A DNA stretch of 64,000 nt from Meconema thalassinum (lineage: Eukaryota > Arthropoda > Insecta > Orthoptera > Tettigoniidae). The notes under the pieces were generated by a model that worked only from the letters and a program-made list of their open reading frames with translations, was not told the origin of the DNA and ran no database searches. The position numbers and the translations under genes are program-made. Location of the stretch: contig OX336393.1 in the NCBI GenBank assembly GCA_946902985.2, positions 357,536,779-357,600,778 of the forward strand. The letters run 5' to 3'. Shown here in pieces: positions 1-12,404 of this stretch; position 1 is the stretch's first letter, and every line of letters starts with the position of its first letter.

Positions 1-390
1 ATGAGGTTTCTGTGGGTTAGGTTATAACTAAGTTTATTATTTGTGCTCTCCCATTAGCTCTTACTTTTTTGCTTCCACTTTTTTGCTCTCTACCTTTTTG
101 CTCCCACTTCTTGCTCCCACTTTTTGCTCCCCACTTTTTTGCTCCCTCTTTTTTGCTCCCACTTTTTGCTCCCACTTTTTTACTCCCACTTTTTGCTCCA
201 CTTTTTTGCTCCCACTTTTTGCTCTCACATTTTTGCTCTCACTTTTTGCTCTCACATTTTGCTCAAACTATATGCTCTTACTTTATGCTCCCATATTTTT
301 TCCCACTTTGAAGTTAGGTTATGTTAGGTTATAACTAAGCTTATTATTTGTGATCTCACATTTGCTCTCATATTTGCTCAGACTTTGAAG
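1..390. repeat. TTTTTGCTCCCAC minisatellite with flanking direct repeat
   Basis: From about 55 to 300 the plus strand is a degenerate array of a 13-14 base pyrimidine-rich unit close to TTTTTGCTCCCAC, also with TTTTTGCTCTCAC variants. The array is flanked by a direct repeat: GTTAGGTTATAACTAAG occurs at 16 and again at 323, both followed by a TTATTATTTGTG-like stretch. The open frames here are translations of the simple repeat (LLPLFAPTF...) and are not genes. Confidence 0.85.
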
Positions 391-420
391 TTAGGTTAGG
401 TTAGGTTAGGTTAGGTTAGG
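391..420. repeat. (TTAGG)6 array
   Basis: Six perfect TTAGG units, the canonical arthropod telomere repeat. They directly abut the 3' end of a minus-strand SINE. Related SINE copies in the window end in short AAC- or AACC-type repeats, so this may be a SINE tail (CCTAA on the SINE strand) and not an interstitial telomere tract. Confidence 0.85.
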
Positions 421-600
421 CAGAATGGCTGCGGTATGAATCAAAAGCCAGCTCCTGTCAGTTTTGCCTCAAAAGGCTGAGTGTACCCCGTTCCTCTCCT
501 GAGACCAGAAATTAAATTTCTTGGCAGAGCCGGGCATTCGAACCTCAGGAATGACCGCAAAGAATGCTAGCCACTACACCAAGAAGTGGACAATATAAGG
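421..600 (-). mobile_element. tRNA-derived SINE (family S1)
   Basis: Read on the minus strand it begins with a tRNA-like head: a box A-like TGGTGTAGTGGCTAGC and a box B GGTTCGAATGCC, followed by GGCTCTGCCAAGAAAT and a segment shared with the plus-strand copy near 48075-48140. The 3' end meets the TTAGG array. Not a functional tRNA, because no paired acceptor stem is visible. Confidence 0.75.
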
Positions 601-869
601 CTGGTCATGATTGTACACGATCAATCAATAATTACCTAATAATAATAATAATTATTATTATTATTATAAATATTCCATTTAGCAGCTACACGGCCGACCC
701 CTCCCTGTGACGTCATCCACGGTCTCAGGGCGTGGCGGCCATCTTGCCCATTAGCCACTGCGCCAGCTCTGACTGACCCCTCCATAAGAATAACATAGGA
801 CTGGTTGCGCGCGGCGGCCATCTTGCCCATTAGCCCCTCCGCCAGAATCGCCCTTTTATTCCTACTGCC

Positions 870-1645
870 AACCATGTGTCTTCCACGTTGGTAGGGTTCT
901 CCGATATTGTGAGGTTTCTTTGCCACTTGGTACACAGTTTCAGACGTAGTTTGGCAATCACCAAAAAATGATCAGAATTCATATCTGCCTCGCGAAAAGG
1001 TCGCACATGTTCGACACTACCATGATGTCCTCGGTCAACAAGAACATGGTCGATCTGATTCACCGTATTTCCATCTGGGTATATCCAGGTAACTTTATGT
1101 ACTACTTTGCGAGGAAATTATGTGCTTCTGAAGGTCATTCTCCTTGTTTCGGCGAAGTTTATTAGTTTAATACCGTTCTCATTGCTTGTTTCGTGGATAC
1201 TGTCAGGACATATCGTTGGACGATACTGTTCTTCTCTTCCCACTTGGGTGAAGTCTCCCATTATCAAGTGAATTGAATGTCTTGGTAGTCTGTCAACTAC
1301 ATTCTCTAGTTCCAGGTAGAAATCGTTCTTTGCTTACTCGTCAGCATCCTCTGATGGAGCATGACAGTTCACTAAGCAGATCTTATATGGTGTAGCGTTT
1401 AAAATCACCCAACAGATGCGGTCATGTACTGGAAACCATTTGTTGACAGCCGATATCATTCTATTGTGAACAGCAAATCCAACCCCCGAAGTCCAGGCCT
1501 AACGTTGCTCATTACTGTTAAAGAGCGTGTGGGTATCTCCAATCTTCATAACACCCTCAGGAAGTCTCGTTTCTTGAACTGCTGTTACTGGGCATTGATA
1601 TTTACCCAGTTCTTCTCCAAGTTGTTTCATTCCCCCTGTCATGAT
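870..1645 (-). pseudogene. LINE endonuclease domain relic
   Basis: The minus strand encodes most of the apurinic-like endonuclease domain of a non-LTR retrotransposon ORF2. In order I see TAVQETRLPEG (the QET motif), GVGFAVHNRM, ICLVNCHAPSEDADE, HLIMGDFTQVGREEQYRPT (the GDF motif, N replaced by T), TWIYPDGN, NQIDHVLVD and SDHFLVIAKLRLKL (SDH motif). In-frame stops lie near VQETR...NEQR, after SEDADE and in the RST-FPRK stretch, and there is no reverse transcriptase next to it. The domain would nick target DNA for target-primed reverse transcription, but this copy is dead. It resembles the craniofacial development protein 2-like endonucleases that LINEs spread through insect genomes. Its 5' end is missing or too diverged to see. 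Confidence 0.85.
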
Positions 1646-1679
1646 TGACATAAATACATGTTTAATAATTCCAAAATAA

Positions 1680-2065
1680 TGCCACAGGTTGCAGAAATGA
1701 AGGGACCTGGAAGCCCTGGACCTAGGACCCGTGATGGCTCTCTACAGCCCTGAGCGCGGGCAGGATATAACTCAGCTCAGTAGCCTCACTGTCCGTGGTG
1801 ACATTAGCTGGTGTTAAGCTTAGCTGTGCTGTTGCGGAGCAATTTGAAGCCATCATTCTTAATTCGCCCGTTATAATTCATTTTTCCTTCACAATTCCCA
1901 ATATAAATTCAGTTTAGGGGCTGAGGACCTCGTAGTTCCGCCCCTTAAAACTAACTAACTAAATTCTGTTGAACACAAGTAGCGCGCGCAATGCACAGAC
2001 TGCACTCTGACATCGCTGTGTCCCCCTCGTTGTCCCGCAAGGCTCCAGCTGTTATTATCAACAAA
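1680..2065. repeat. interspersed repeat, SINE-like 3' part
   Basis: The stretch GACTGCACTCTG ... CCCCCTCGTTGTCCC ... AAGGCTCCAGCTG recurs at 21650-21715, on the far side of the Helitron insertion. The TCCGTGGTGACAT motif recurs at about 11515 on the near side. The segment ends in a short AACT repeat (about 1950-1966), which looks like a retroposon tail. Confidence 0.55.
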
Positions 2066-4435
2066 TTCTGATGCCCCAAGGTTCAGCCAAGACGAACTAC
2101 AATACTCAGACCTTAATGCAGGCATCGAAAGTGTGAAAATGGCTTATGCTAAAGCCCCGGCATATTGTTTGTTTACATTCGTTGCTGGGATACACTATTT
2201 AGCTTTGATTAGCTTCATTTGATGAAAGTTGGGATAAACTGTCGCTCATCTGTAATTTTTAGTGTCTTCTGTATATCTGTAAAGTCCAGTTCGCGTTAAT
2301 GTACTGCAATCGTATGTAAATATGTGATAATACGCATGGCCTGGATCGTTTGTGTGTTGATTGTCCAATCAACCGATGGCATTGTGTCATTTAGTTCGGA
2401 TGTTGAAGTATCTAAGACTAAAGCATAATAGAAGTGTCTCAAGAATATACACCGCAATGATTTGCTAGTTAGTGACAATATAATAATAGCTTAGTACACT
2501 TTAGAAGTGTCGAACTTAAGTACGTAAAGGGAAAACGCAATGAGCATCTACGGCTAGACCAAACCATTGACGTTATCCTGAACGCTTGGCAATATGTGCC
2601 TCCGGAAATCCTTACCAGTCTGGCAGATGTTCTACACTGCCAAATAATACAGTGAACTTCTGTTTTAATTGTTAAGGAAGATGTCCCCCTGTGCCAAACA
2701 GTGAACTCATTGTGTTCCGTCATTATTCATACTTTTGTGATACTTACAGCTTGCAAGTTATTTTTTATAATGATGTGTGTAATAAAGTGTTGTGAGTACC
2801 TTGCCAATTATCTACTTATATTGCGAGATGGTGTGCCGCGATAATTCCGTAAGAGGGAGATGGTGCTTTCCAACCTATAGTACTTTACTAAATCAACTAT
2901 TTCCAGCGTACAACTATTCCAAACTGTAACAGCGAATGTTTAATAGGTTAGATGGTAACATATTGTCGTGTCCCTTGTGTGTAGTATTCTCTATAATTAT
3001 GTTCTGATATCCAGACGACGACTTCTTTGCATATTTCAATCAAATAATTCGGTGTGATATTTTACTCGAGATTTTAGACAATTCCAGGAGAGGTCTTAAT
3101 TGAATTGTATCTCTATGGCGTGGGTTCGATTATTTCAGGCAACTATTCTCATTCCGATTGTGTACACAAATACTCGGCATGTGCTGGGACAGCACTTCAG
3201 TAACCGGGTACTGTACCCATGTGAGTAATTTCCATGGAAAACATGCTTCTGCCTCCAGCCAGCATCAGTCCTCAGGCGTGTACCGTCCACCCACTGAGCA
3301 GTTGCATATTTTTGATCTGAGACTAAAAGGTATCAACTCTACAATAATAAAGCACAACTCTAAAGACTTTAATTAAGTTCTAAATCATGGCTTCAAACAA
3401 ACAAAAACACAATCCCAACAATATAACACAAACAATGCAAAATTATTCCTTCAATCCACCAACATTCGCACTTTATCCTTGCAAATCCCAATGATTATTC
3501 ATTCAATTACCATGAGATTAACATCAAATTCATTCTCACGGGCGCTGATGCACAGGTAAACTACACATAAACTGTACTTATAATCTTATGTCACCTATTG
3601 TGACCTCTTTAATTTCACAATCTACATTGTTTACTCTCAACACATCTTAATTTACATTATGCGTGCAATTGTGTTTTGGATCTCTCTTCCCACCAAAATG
3701 CTTTACCATGCATTAACCAATTTATGGGTTGCACATCAAATTTACTTGCAACTCCACAATTACTTGTAATCATACCCCTTTCCGCAGTTCCACTTTCTGC
3801 AGTTCCATTTTTCTACATTACCATTTTCTACAGTTCCACTGTATGCTGTCATGAGTTCAATTTCAAAGATTCCGTTACCGCTGTGTCGGATGGTATATTA
3901 CGCTACCCTTGCGTGGGCATAGCCTATGGCATATAGTGTCGACCTTTAGAGCAAAGTGACAATGTCAGTATAAAAATGCAACTTTCAACAACTCATAAGT
4001 TTTCTGAATATTAAGTCATCAGGATGATCCTTAATTATCAATGTGTTTCAAACCACACAAATTCATTATACAATACAACAACGACTCCTTTTATTACAAA
4101 CAGGGTTTCAAAGTCTCTCCACTCTAAATGTCAAGCTCCAAGGGTCTTTTAACATCCCCCCCTCTGTTCTTCTTGTATTCGATGGGAATGAGTCGGGCGG
4201 TCACAAACTACGTGCTCTGTCCCTTCCTAACTCCCTTCTCTCTTTATCTCCAAGCAGTAACTTGTGACTTTAAATGCAATAGTGCAGTCTCATTGACCTA
4301 CTACTCCCATATGATTTAAACTAAACTGTATGCAAGATAGGTTATGGACTTGTTTAAACATTTATTCCTAACCTTAGGATATTAATAACTGGCCTCAACA
4401 GGTCCGTTTCATTATATGAAGGAACGAGATTCATC
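2066..4435. other. no recognisable gene
   Basis: AT-rich DNA with only short random open frames. A plus-strand reading near 2535-2650 (QTIDVILNAWQYVPPEILT) faintly resembles the C-terminus of a Tc1/mariner transposase but is too short to call. I see no box A/B pairs, terminal repeats or long ORFs. Confidence 0.5.
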
Positions 4436-4439
4436 ATTC

Positions 4440-4680
4440 ACCGGTCGAATTGGCTAGCCGGCATCTTATTAAATGCTACGGTCAGGCACATCCTGCCGCC
4501 AAAATTCGCTTCCCAGGAGCTGAATTATTTCAATAGCTAGTTCTCGGTCGATATCAGGTGTCACGTTGAGGTTTCCATTGTTATCCTCCCATACACCACT
4601 GGATTCGAACCCGGAACGTTTCATGGCAATCCACAGAGCTAGGGTCAATCACAAATTACGCTCTGGCCATAATAAATATC
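4440..4680 (-). mobile_element. tRNA-derived SINE
   Basis: On the minus strand there is a box A-like TAGCTCTGTGGATTGCC followed 30-35 bases later by a perfect box B, GGGTTCGAATCC, then a non-tRNA body. This is the layout of a tRNA-headed SINE. No close second copy is obvious in the window. Confidence 0.6.
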
Positions 4681-4689
4681 TCTGTATGC

Positions 4690-7600
4690 CCTAGGCTATA
4701 CGAGATTTCACACGTCGATTAGATTACCTGGCTCCCCTGACCATGATGCTATGATCTCGTCCTTTAATTAGTAAGATAAATCTATCAATTACTCTTACAA
4801 GCTTATTCACAAGCTGCAAATTCAATTCTCTATTAAACTCTTCCATTTCCTAGATTCTTGCATATTTATTTTCATTATCATAATATACTCTGATATTAAA
4901 TTGCTTTGCTTAGCCCAACACGTATAATATTACTGCTTGGATAGATAAATATCCCAATAAGCATATATATTTTGCTTACAACCATTTTTCCCTGATGTGT
5001 GTTCATTTATTCTTATAATTATTATTATTATTACTGACCTATATTACCGTAACCCGACACAACGTAACCATTTTCAATAACCGAACATCCGTGTTCGTTA
5101 CGTTATGTTTCTATATAACTGAATTGCCATTTTACATTAGTGGTAACGATTTATCCACTCAATGATGTACAAAGACATCTCAACTTGACTAAAATCAATA
5201 CAACAATAATATCTTGAGGTTCTAAATCCTAAAATTGACTATTATTGGCATATTCTATAAATTTTGAAATCACTCAACATACAGTGGACTATAATTGCTA
5301 CAAAATCATAGTTTTTGGGTACTTACATTAGTTAATCTGGTGGCTCCAACCACGCATTTCTTCCAGTAATGCCCGTCATTATTTGCAAATTAGCAAGGCA
5401 TTCTTACACTTCCAACACACATTATACATAACTTTTGCCTTACAAAACACACGGCACTTTGCTTTTCCATATTGAAGCTGTTGCTTCCTTATTCACACAA
5501 CACGTTATAGCACTTGTTACACTATTAATTTTACATATATTTAAATGATCATTGGATAGATTATTGGCTGAGGAATAACCTAACCACCAAGGGAAGATGA
5601 TAAAGAGAAGGAGAGGGGTTTCGGGCCAAAGAAAAAAGGATGGACAAATAGGAGGAGAGTTTGACATCAGTTATGCCTAAGAGTTCTTGTTCAAATGCAA
5701 CAAGTGGTGAAAACCCTATTAAGAGATTTATTTGCATTAAGTAGGGCATGAACCTAGGAAGAGTTAGGAAAGCCAGGATCTTGCCTAACCGTTGTATTAG
5801 AGAAATTATGAGTCAAAAAAAGAAAGTTTGAATTTATTTAACAATGAAAAAGAGCCTAATAAATTTAACAAGCATATAGTTTCAATTTTTGTTAACAATT
5901 TGGGGTCGCAGACCTCCTAACATTTAAAGTTTGCTCCAGGCAATTAACAATTCTTTAGGTTTCAAACCTTTATATGTACTAAAATCTTTGTAAGATTTAA
6001 AAAAAGACAAATGAAGTGATTAAAGTTAGACATTAAATCGAGTACAAGGTGTGTACTTTAAGAAATTTCTGAGAAAATATTCTAGAAAGAGTAACAACTT
6101 TGAAAATAACAATAACAAAAAAAATAGGAAGAATAAAATAGAACAGGTCACTTACTGTGAAACCTGAAGAGAAAGTCGAAAGGAAGGTTCTAGACTTCCT
6201 ATGTTTAAGTAGGAATCACGAGACAAATGGGGCAAGTTTCCCTTTCGTGAGACCTAAAAACAACTCACTCATGAGCTGAAAGAATTGCATTCCCTAATTA
6301 GAAGGGAGAAACAATGTAAGTTTAAAACGTGTACTAGACACGTATTTATGCAGAAGTTAATTAATGTTATATAAGAAAAAGGGGAGGGCACTTCTATAGA
6401 GTGACACCTCATTGAAAAAGACCTCAAGTAACAACTTTAATATGGTTTGTTAGTAAGGGGTTTAGGAAAGAGCAACTGGGATGGAAGGTAAATGTTCATG
6501 GCCGTATTTATAATAATCGGACGAACGCGACGCGGAAGAAATACTGAAAGAACCCTGTTTATCACTATAGTTTGTTGAATGGATGAAAAGTTCACTGTAG
6601 TAGCACAAAAGTTTATGTCGAAGAAAGTTATTGCAATGATGAAAATAATTTGTTGCACTAGGTAGGCCAAAGTCTATTGCTTGAGAAAGTTATGTATTAC
6701 AATTAAATGCGCCATAGAACATTCCAACGGTCGAAGAAAATTAGCTATTGAGCATTAATTCATAAGGAAGATTCCTCATTTTTTAAATAGTATTCCCACA
6801 AGTGAGTGGAAAATACATGATGGCACGACTTGTAGATAGAGTACAGAATCTGGAAGGTTCCAGAACGATCCTAATAGAAGAATAGGGCCAAAATTAATCC
6901 AGCGGAGGAACGAGCTTAATATTTTATAGACAGTGGGTAATTCCCACTTTGTGAGAAGATTTCTCATAAGAAATGCTGCTTTCTATTAAGCTTTGCTTAG
7001 ACAGACAAAAGCTTAACATAGAAAATCCCGCGAAGAATGATTATTGCCACAAAATATAGTAATCTCACACTGCCGATAAAATTATCCTTAAAAGCATGGA
7101 GATATTAAAACGATGAGAATGAGGTTAAAACCTGAAGTCTGTACTTATCTTTGCTGCATGGCGATGGTGAAGTTCCCTTAGACGATAAACTTAAAGTTCC
7201 AACATGGCGTGGAATGAAAAGAATGCCTCTTTAGTTGAAGAGGTGAGCTCTAGTGGAGCTTTGACTGACAGATTCGAGTGCCGACGTACGAGTGAGACCC
7301 ACTCAGCGAAGCGCAGAGGGACCAGGAAAGGGGAAAAGAGTGGGGGTAGGAGACAAAAGGAAGACATATAAGCATCACCAACATACAAAAGTTAAATTCT
7401 CTTGAGGAAATGGTCTTCAAAGAGTTGATAGTAGGCGACGCTATCGCAGCCTGGTAGGTGAAAAAGTAGACGAAGTTCTCTTCATCACAGATATGATAGC
7501 TGGCGATGGTGACGAGATCTGGTGGCGAGATGGATAACAAAGTCCTCTTGTACAGGGAAGAATTGAGGAACTTCACAGATTCGCTGCTAGATGACGCTAG

Positions 7601-8285
7601 GTGGGTCATGGGAGATATATATCTAGAACAGACTCACAAATGACATAAGAGACATGACCACCAAAGAGAAACGAGAAGATCACTGTTGGTGTTTGATAAA
7701 AAGGAAGGAATGAGCAAGAAAAGAGCATTAAAAATATACTCTATCTTACTGTGTATTCCAAGAATACACCAATCATCACTACAATCACACGATCACTATG
7801 TACATTTCTTAATGGTTGACTTTTCCTGGCAAAATATCAAAAATGCAGGCCCTGAAGATCTATTCTTCACTGCTATCCGCATCTCGATTGAAAGTCTCGA
7901 TTCTCTGCCTAAGGATTACTATCGGTCCCCCACTTTGTCTATCAATCTCTATCCTTAGATAAAATTCCTGATATTGCATAAATATGCTTGCATATCGTCC
8001 TGAGCATTAATTACATTTGTATTCCTATGAAATTTCACCAATCGTATAACAAAGTTTATATCTGCGCAGTCCGACATCCCATCATGTCTAACCAATAGTT
8101 TACATACTGCGCTCAGCCATTGTACACTGTACTTGTAGAGATTACCACTCTCAATTGTCCTACCTTACATATCACACGGTACCTTTCCGGCGTGCTCGAT
8201 AGTAGTCCCTCGTAATGCCGACTATAAACGTATGGCACGACTGTCCTCAATAATTGGTATTAACAAATGCCTTAACGCATGGCTC
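4690..8285. other. AT-rich region without recognisable gene
   Basis: Only short open frames (under 120 codons) with no family resemblance that I can name. An ATT microsatellite lies at about 5019-5033. The stretch 5760-7680 is purine-rich on the plus strand and could be an old non-coding transposon body, but I found no termini or coding domain. Confidence 0.45.
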
Positions 8286-8289
8286 TTCA

Positions 8290-8500
8290 TGTTGAAGTCC
8301 GCGCGTCCCTTCTCTGAACTCGGTAACGTGCATTTTGCACTAGACTGCGGTTCAACTGACTACATTAATCGTTATTAATTCATGTCTTATTGCATGATTA
8401 TTATGTTGCTGCACTTAAACTGTTGAAGTCCGCGCGTCCCTTTCCTGGACTCCGGCGACGTGCGCTTCGCACTCAAGTATGATTCGACTGACTGCCTCTG
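8290..8500. repeat. tandem duplication of about 126 bp pitch
   Basis: GTTGAAGTCCGCGCGTCCCT occurs at about 8291 and again at about 8422. In each case a second matched block follows (ACGTGCATTTTGCACT versus ACGTGCGCTTCGCACT, then TTCRACTGACT). The two units are diverged, so the duplication is old. Confidence 0.7.
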
Positions 8501-9935
8501 TCCTTCGTCCAGCCCTTATATCCGTTTGGAGAGAAAAAGTAGACCGAAAATTTCCCTGCAGCGTCATCTTCTCTCTCAGTATGATTCTGGTCTTGAAATA
8601 ACGTTTATATGGTTCCTTTTTCCTCGCTGATCACAGATCTGTATGCGTGCTCGAGGATCGATCGGCCAATTAATTAATATTAATTGCCTTTGCCAGCGCT
8701 TGTCCACGCGGCGTCCTCTAAAAATCCCCGAAGACATGGTCAGATCTCGCCGCTAACCTCCGCTCTACTGTGTCCCTGCACGTTCCATTAAATCTGCCTC
8801 GATTTCAATGTTTAATGGCTTGATAATTAGCCTCCCGGCTATACATTCACATAGGTGCAATCCCCATGTCTCTGAGTTACTCCAATCACGAGTAATCGTT
8901 AAATTACGCTGGTATCTTCTCCTTCCCCTAGCCTCTCTATTCTCAAACGGGAATAACTTGTCCATATATTACCCTCTTGACCTGCTCCAGACGGCATAAG
9001 TAGGTCACATTGAGTGGCACGGCTCCAAGAAACCACGCCCACATTCCAGAGTCATTTGACAACTGTCAAGCGCTCCAACTTTCTGCATGCAGTCCAGAAT
9101 TGTATGCCTCATACAGCCCAATAATGCAGTATTCTGCTATTATTCCCTGCATTATATTAACAAATAATGTCAGAATTAGTTCATATCACAACAGTGATTT
9201 AATATGTATTTTCTCTAGGGGTTTTTATAACTTAAACTACCTCAAAATATCTCGTGTTCGTTCCTTGCTGGAATCTCTATTCTGAGCTCATCTATCTCAG
9301 AGATCCACGTTCGACACCAGTCAGCCTAACCCCGTTGGGTTCAGTACTTTCTTCTCTCCTACTTCAGAATCTGTTTGATTTTTTGCTAATAATATTAATC
9401 TATAATTACTGAACTTAAATACAAATCGTGATAACTCGCCAAAAAGCTTCTTATTCAACCACAGAAACTGTCAGACTATTGTAGTTGCCCCTTGGATGAA
9501 GACGAAGAAGCCTATAATTCGAGGCAAGCACTATAAATAGATAAAATAATTCAGTTAAGTCTAAATTATTGATTCATATTTCTTCGGAACCTAGTCTCGA
9601 CTTGTGATATCTTTTATGCTCTTAGGTGAGTAAAAATAACAATTTACACGAACTGTGACAAGCCCGATGACATGATCTTAGCTATTGGGAGGGCAACCAT
9701 CGCCGCCATGTTTTTTCTACATTAAGGTCTGAGGATTGTAGTTGATCTTGGTTCAGCGGTACCGTACTCGAATCTTTTCAAAGAAAATCGATTAAAGACG
9801 GAGAATGTGGATTCGATACACAAGCGATACATGACACTTGAATGTAAGTTTGCTCTACTTTTCATTACAACGTTTTAAAACGTTTCATCAACGCAGCGTT
9901 TACAGGCCGTCAGTAAATGCGTCGTTAATTTTAAT
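8501..9935. other. no recognisable gene
   Basis: Mixed sequence with short open frames only. A palindrome-like AAACGTTTTAAAACGT-type block at about 9870 has a partner GTTAAACGTTTTAAAACA at about 10321. The two flank the LINE relic at 9940-10203, possibly as remains of an inverted repeat. Confidence 0.4.
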
Positions 9936-9939
9936 TTCA

Positions 9940-10203
9940 GAGAAAACTAATGCCATATGGCCCGAATTTTACACAACAGACGCTATTAAAACATCGGAAT
10001 GGAAGCAGCCAAATTATGACCTTCGACATATTCTGACAACATTTGCAACGCACGGCTTTCACCACAGGCTATGTCGGAACCTAAGATTTCATCAACCGGA
10101 AGAATCCTGCGTGTGCAAATTGTGCGATAAACACTGTGAGAGATATCATGCTTAAAACTGCCCAAACAGGACAATCTCAATAATAGGACTAGGTCAAGAA
10201 TAA
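9940..10203 (+). pseudogene. LINE ORF2 C-terminal relic (CxLC...CERYH)
   Basis: The plus strand encodes IWPEFYTTDAIKTSEWKQPN ... DLRHILTTFATHGFHHRLCR ... CVCKLCDKHCERYHA. It matches, residue for residue over most of its length, the C-terminus of the LINE at 44813-46170 (IWPEFYTTDAMMERKW, GFHHKLC, CKCTLCGESCERYH). The C-x2-C-x3-C-x3-H cluster is a likely nucleic-acid-binding zinc motif. One in-frame stop follows CERYHA, but homology continues (NCPNRT against KCKKRT) to a stop at 10201-10203. No reverse transcriptase precedes it, so this is a short 5'-truncated and decayed relative. Confidence 0.85.
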
Positions 10204-10603
10204 TTTATGTATCATTATGCACATTGTGCGCTTTTCTTAAATCATTTTAACATCGAAATTAAGCTCGTTGGAGTTTCACCAGGACATTCAAGGATTAGCA
10301 TTAGCAAAAGAATCGTTACTGTTAAACGTTTTAAAACATTGTATTGAAAAGTGGAGAAAACTTACATTCTAGTGTCATCTAATCAATACGAAAAAAAATA
10401 TCAAATATGATTCAAGTCATTGATATACACGATCCATACATACCATACTAACACTAACAGATGGCGCTGAATTCACAGAAGAGGTGACGAATAAATCAAT
10501 TTACAATTATTATTTACAGTCAAACCTGTCAAAACTATTCTTCACAGCCATTCAGACGGTTTGGAGGAACGAAATAATACTATAAACTACAAGCAAAAAA
10601 AAT

Positions 10604-10722
10604 AGGCGTCCGCCCACTGTGGAAACCGAACCCGGGCTACTCCATACGGGAGCCACGCGAGATACCTCAAAGGGACTCTAGGAACGACTTAACCATCTGA
10701 GCCACCAGGACAGCCGACTATA
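10604..10722 (-). mobile_element. tRNA-derived SINE, short
   Basis: On the minus strand: GTGGCTCAGATGGTTAAG (box A), then CCGGGTTCGGTTTCC (near box B). The 3' end, to the left on the plus strand, is an A-rich run at 10595-10604. Only the tRNA-like part is present. The acceptor arms do not pair well, so it is not called a tRNA gene. Confidence 0.6.
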
Positions 10723-10984
10723 GCTAGTTGTGTTAGCCCATATATGGTCCCCAGCAGTGAAGAGTAGGCTATAAGTGGGTTTCCGAGTTCAGGAAACCGG
10801 AAGTCACATACGTTCGTATTAATATGCTGTATATTTATATTAATTTAATTAAAATATTTCGATATTAAAAATCATTTCCAAGGAAACCTCACCATTATTG
10901 TTCAGTTTGTATTAAAATCTGAGGGACGACATAAGAAACGGTGGGTCAATACGTTGACTTAACTTTTTTGTTGCTAATTCAATT

Positions 10985-11480
10985 TTGGGGTTTGGGACAA
11001 CTTGGTCATCAGCCTCATGCACTTGGATAACCTGTGCTACTGTGCTGGCCTGAACTGTGTTAAAAGTCCCCGTTTCCATCAAATCCTTGTTTATACTGCT
11101 GTTGGTTTATTTAGGAGCTTTGCGACATCGTGGTCATGCAGCCCCGTGTACTTGAGTGTTTGTGTAATTTGTCTGATAACCTGTGTAGTTGTAATGGCTG
11201 TATTAGTGGGTGTATTTGTAATTCAGGCCAGGATTGGGAAGGAGGCGACCATGGCATTATGTTAGGAAATATCCCGTTGCCTGGAATAGAAGCGGGAAAC
11301 CACTTCAACGATGGCTGAGGTAGGAATCGAACCCAACTGTTCACAGTTTGGATTCATGAGGCTCAATATACACCGTACCAGCCCTAAAACCAGAATTTAA
11401 TTTCGTGACAGAGCCGGGAATCGAACCCACACCTGTGGGGGCGACAGCTACTAGCCGCTACACCTGTCATGTTGACATGA
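10985..11480 (-). mobile_element. tRNA-derived SINE (family S1), at least one copy
   Basis: The minus-strand head has box B-like GGTTCGATTCCCGGC and lies at about 11400-11480. The body includes the GGAAACCACTTC-type segment also seen at 22060. The 3' part (GGTCATGCAGCCCCGTGTACTT read on plus, 11131-11152) recurs at 33500 and 51170-51350. The block 10985-11085 looks like a second, truncated 3' part of the same family. The open frames across it are not genes. Confidence 0.7.
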
Positions 11481-11726
11481 ACAGTCGCGCAGGTAGGATG
11501 TGACTCAGCCATCGTTCTCCTCTCCGTGGTGACATGTGCACCTGTTCTGTTAAGAAACAATAACCGCATTATTCTCAATTCACCAATTATCTATATATAT
11601 AAAAATGAATTGCTGTTCGTTAGTCTCGCTGAAACTCGAGAACGTCTGGACCGATTTGGCTAATTTTGGTCTTGAATTATTTGTAGAAGTCCAGAGAAAG
11701 TTTGAAAGGTGAATAAATATGAAAGT

Positions 11727-12215
11727 TGTAGCGCACGAGTAGATACAACAAATGAGTGACGGCACGTGAATCGCTTAAACAAAGTTCCGTATGCGTTCAT
11801 ATACCATTCATCCGATTGCTATGAAACTTTGGTTGTATTGTTGAGCACACTCCAGGAAAGGTTTCTGACTTAGTAAATCCTTTTTACAATAGGTAGCGCA
11901 CGAGTAGATTCAACAAAGGGGTAACGGCGTGCGTATCGTTTAAAAAAATTGCCATATGCGTTCATATACAATTCATGCGATTGCAATGAAATTTGGAGAA
12001 ATGCTGTTTCCACTACCGCAAATATTTCTGATTTAGTAAATCCATTTTACAATTGGTAGCGCACGAGTATATTCTTTTAAAGAGTGACAGCACAGGAATC
12101 GTTTCAACCAAGTCCCGTATGCGTTCATATACCATTCATTTCATTGCGATGAAACTTTTGTGAGCTGTTGAACACGCTCCCATGATTTTTTTGAGATAGT
12201 AAATCAATTTTACAA
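11727..12215 (+). repeat. about 163-bp tandem units in Helitron 1 5' region
   Basis: The phrase GTAGCGCACGAGTA starts units at about 11728, 11893 and 12056. The same unit is amplified to about 14 copies in Helitron 2. The array ends at a TTAGAGGTGGTTAACGG block, which is also the end of the array in Helitron 2 (about 21453). Confidence 0.85.
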
Positions 12216-12404
12216 TAGTTTAGAGGTGGTTAACGGAAAAAGAAAAAAAATATTGGGAATCCAAAAGCACTTCTACAAACGAAGTTACAACGCCAGCTGT
12301 ACCCGATTTGGCTAATTTTGGTCTTGAATTATTTGTGGAAGTCCATAGAAGGTTTAAAAGGTGAATAAATATGAAAGTTGTTAACTATCTTTCAGATTAT
12401 TTTT

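Noticed and set aside
391..420. Chromosome-end telomere
   Set aside because: Only 30 bases, internal to the window and adjacent to a SINE 3' end; a true telomere would be far longer and terminal.
2520..2660. Possible Tc1/mariner transposase C-terminus (NAWQYVPPEILTSLADVL)
   Set aside because: Only about 35 residues with weak resemblance, no catalytic motif and no terminal repeats nearby.
7250..7609. 119-codon minus-strand open frame
   Set aside because: No domain, no neighbouring element structure, and composition like the surrounding non-coding DNA.
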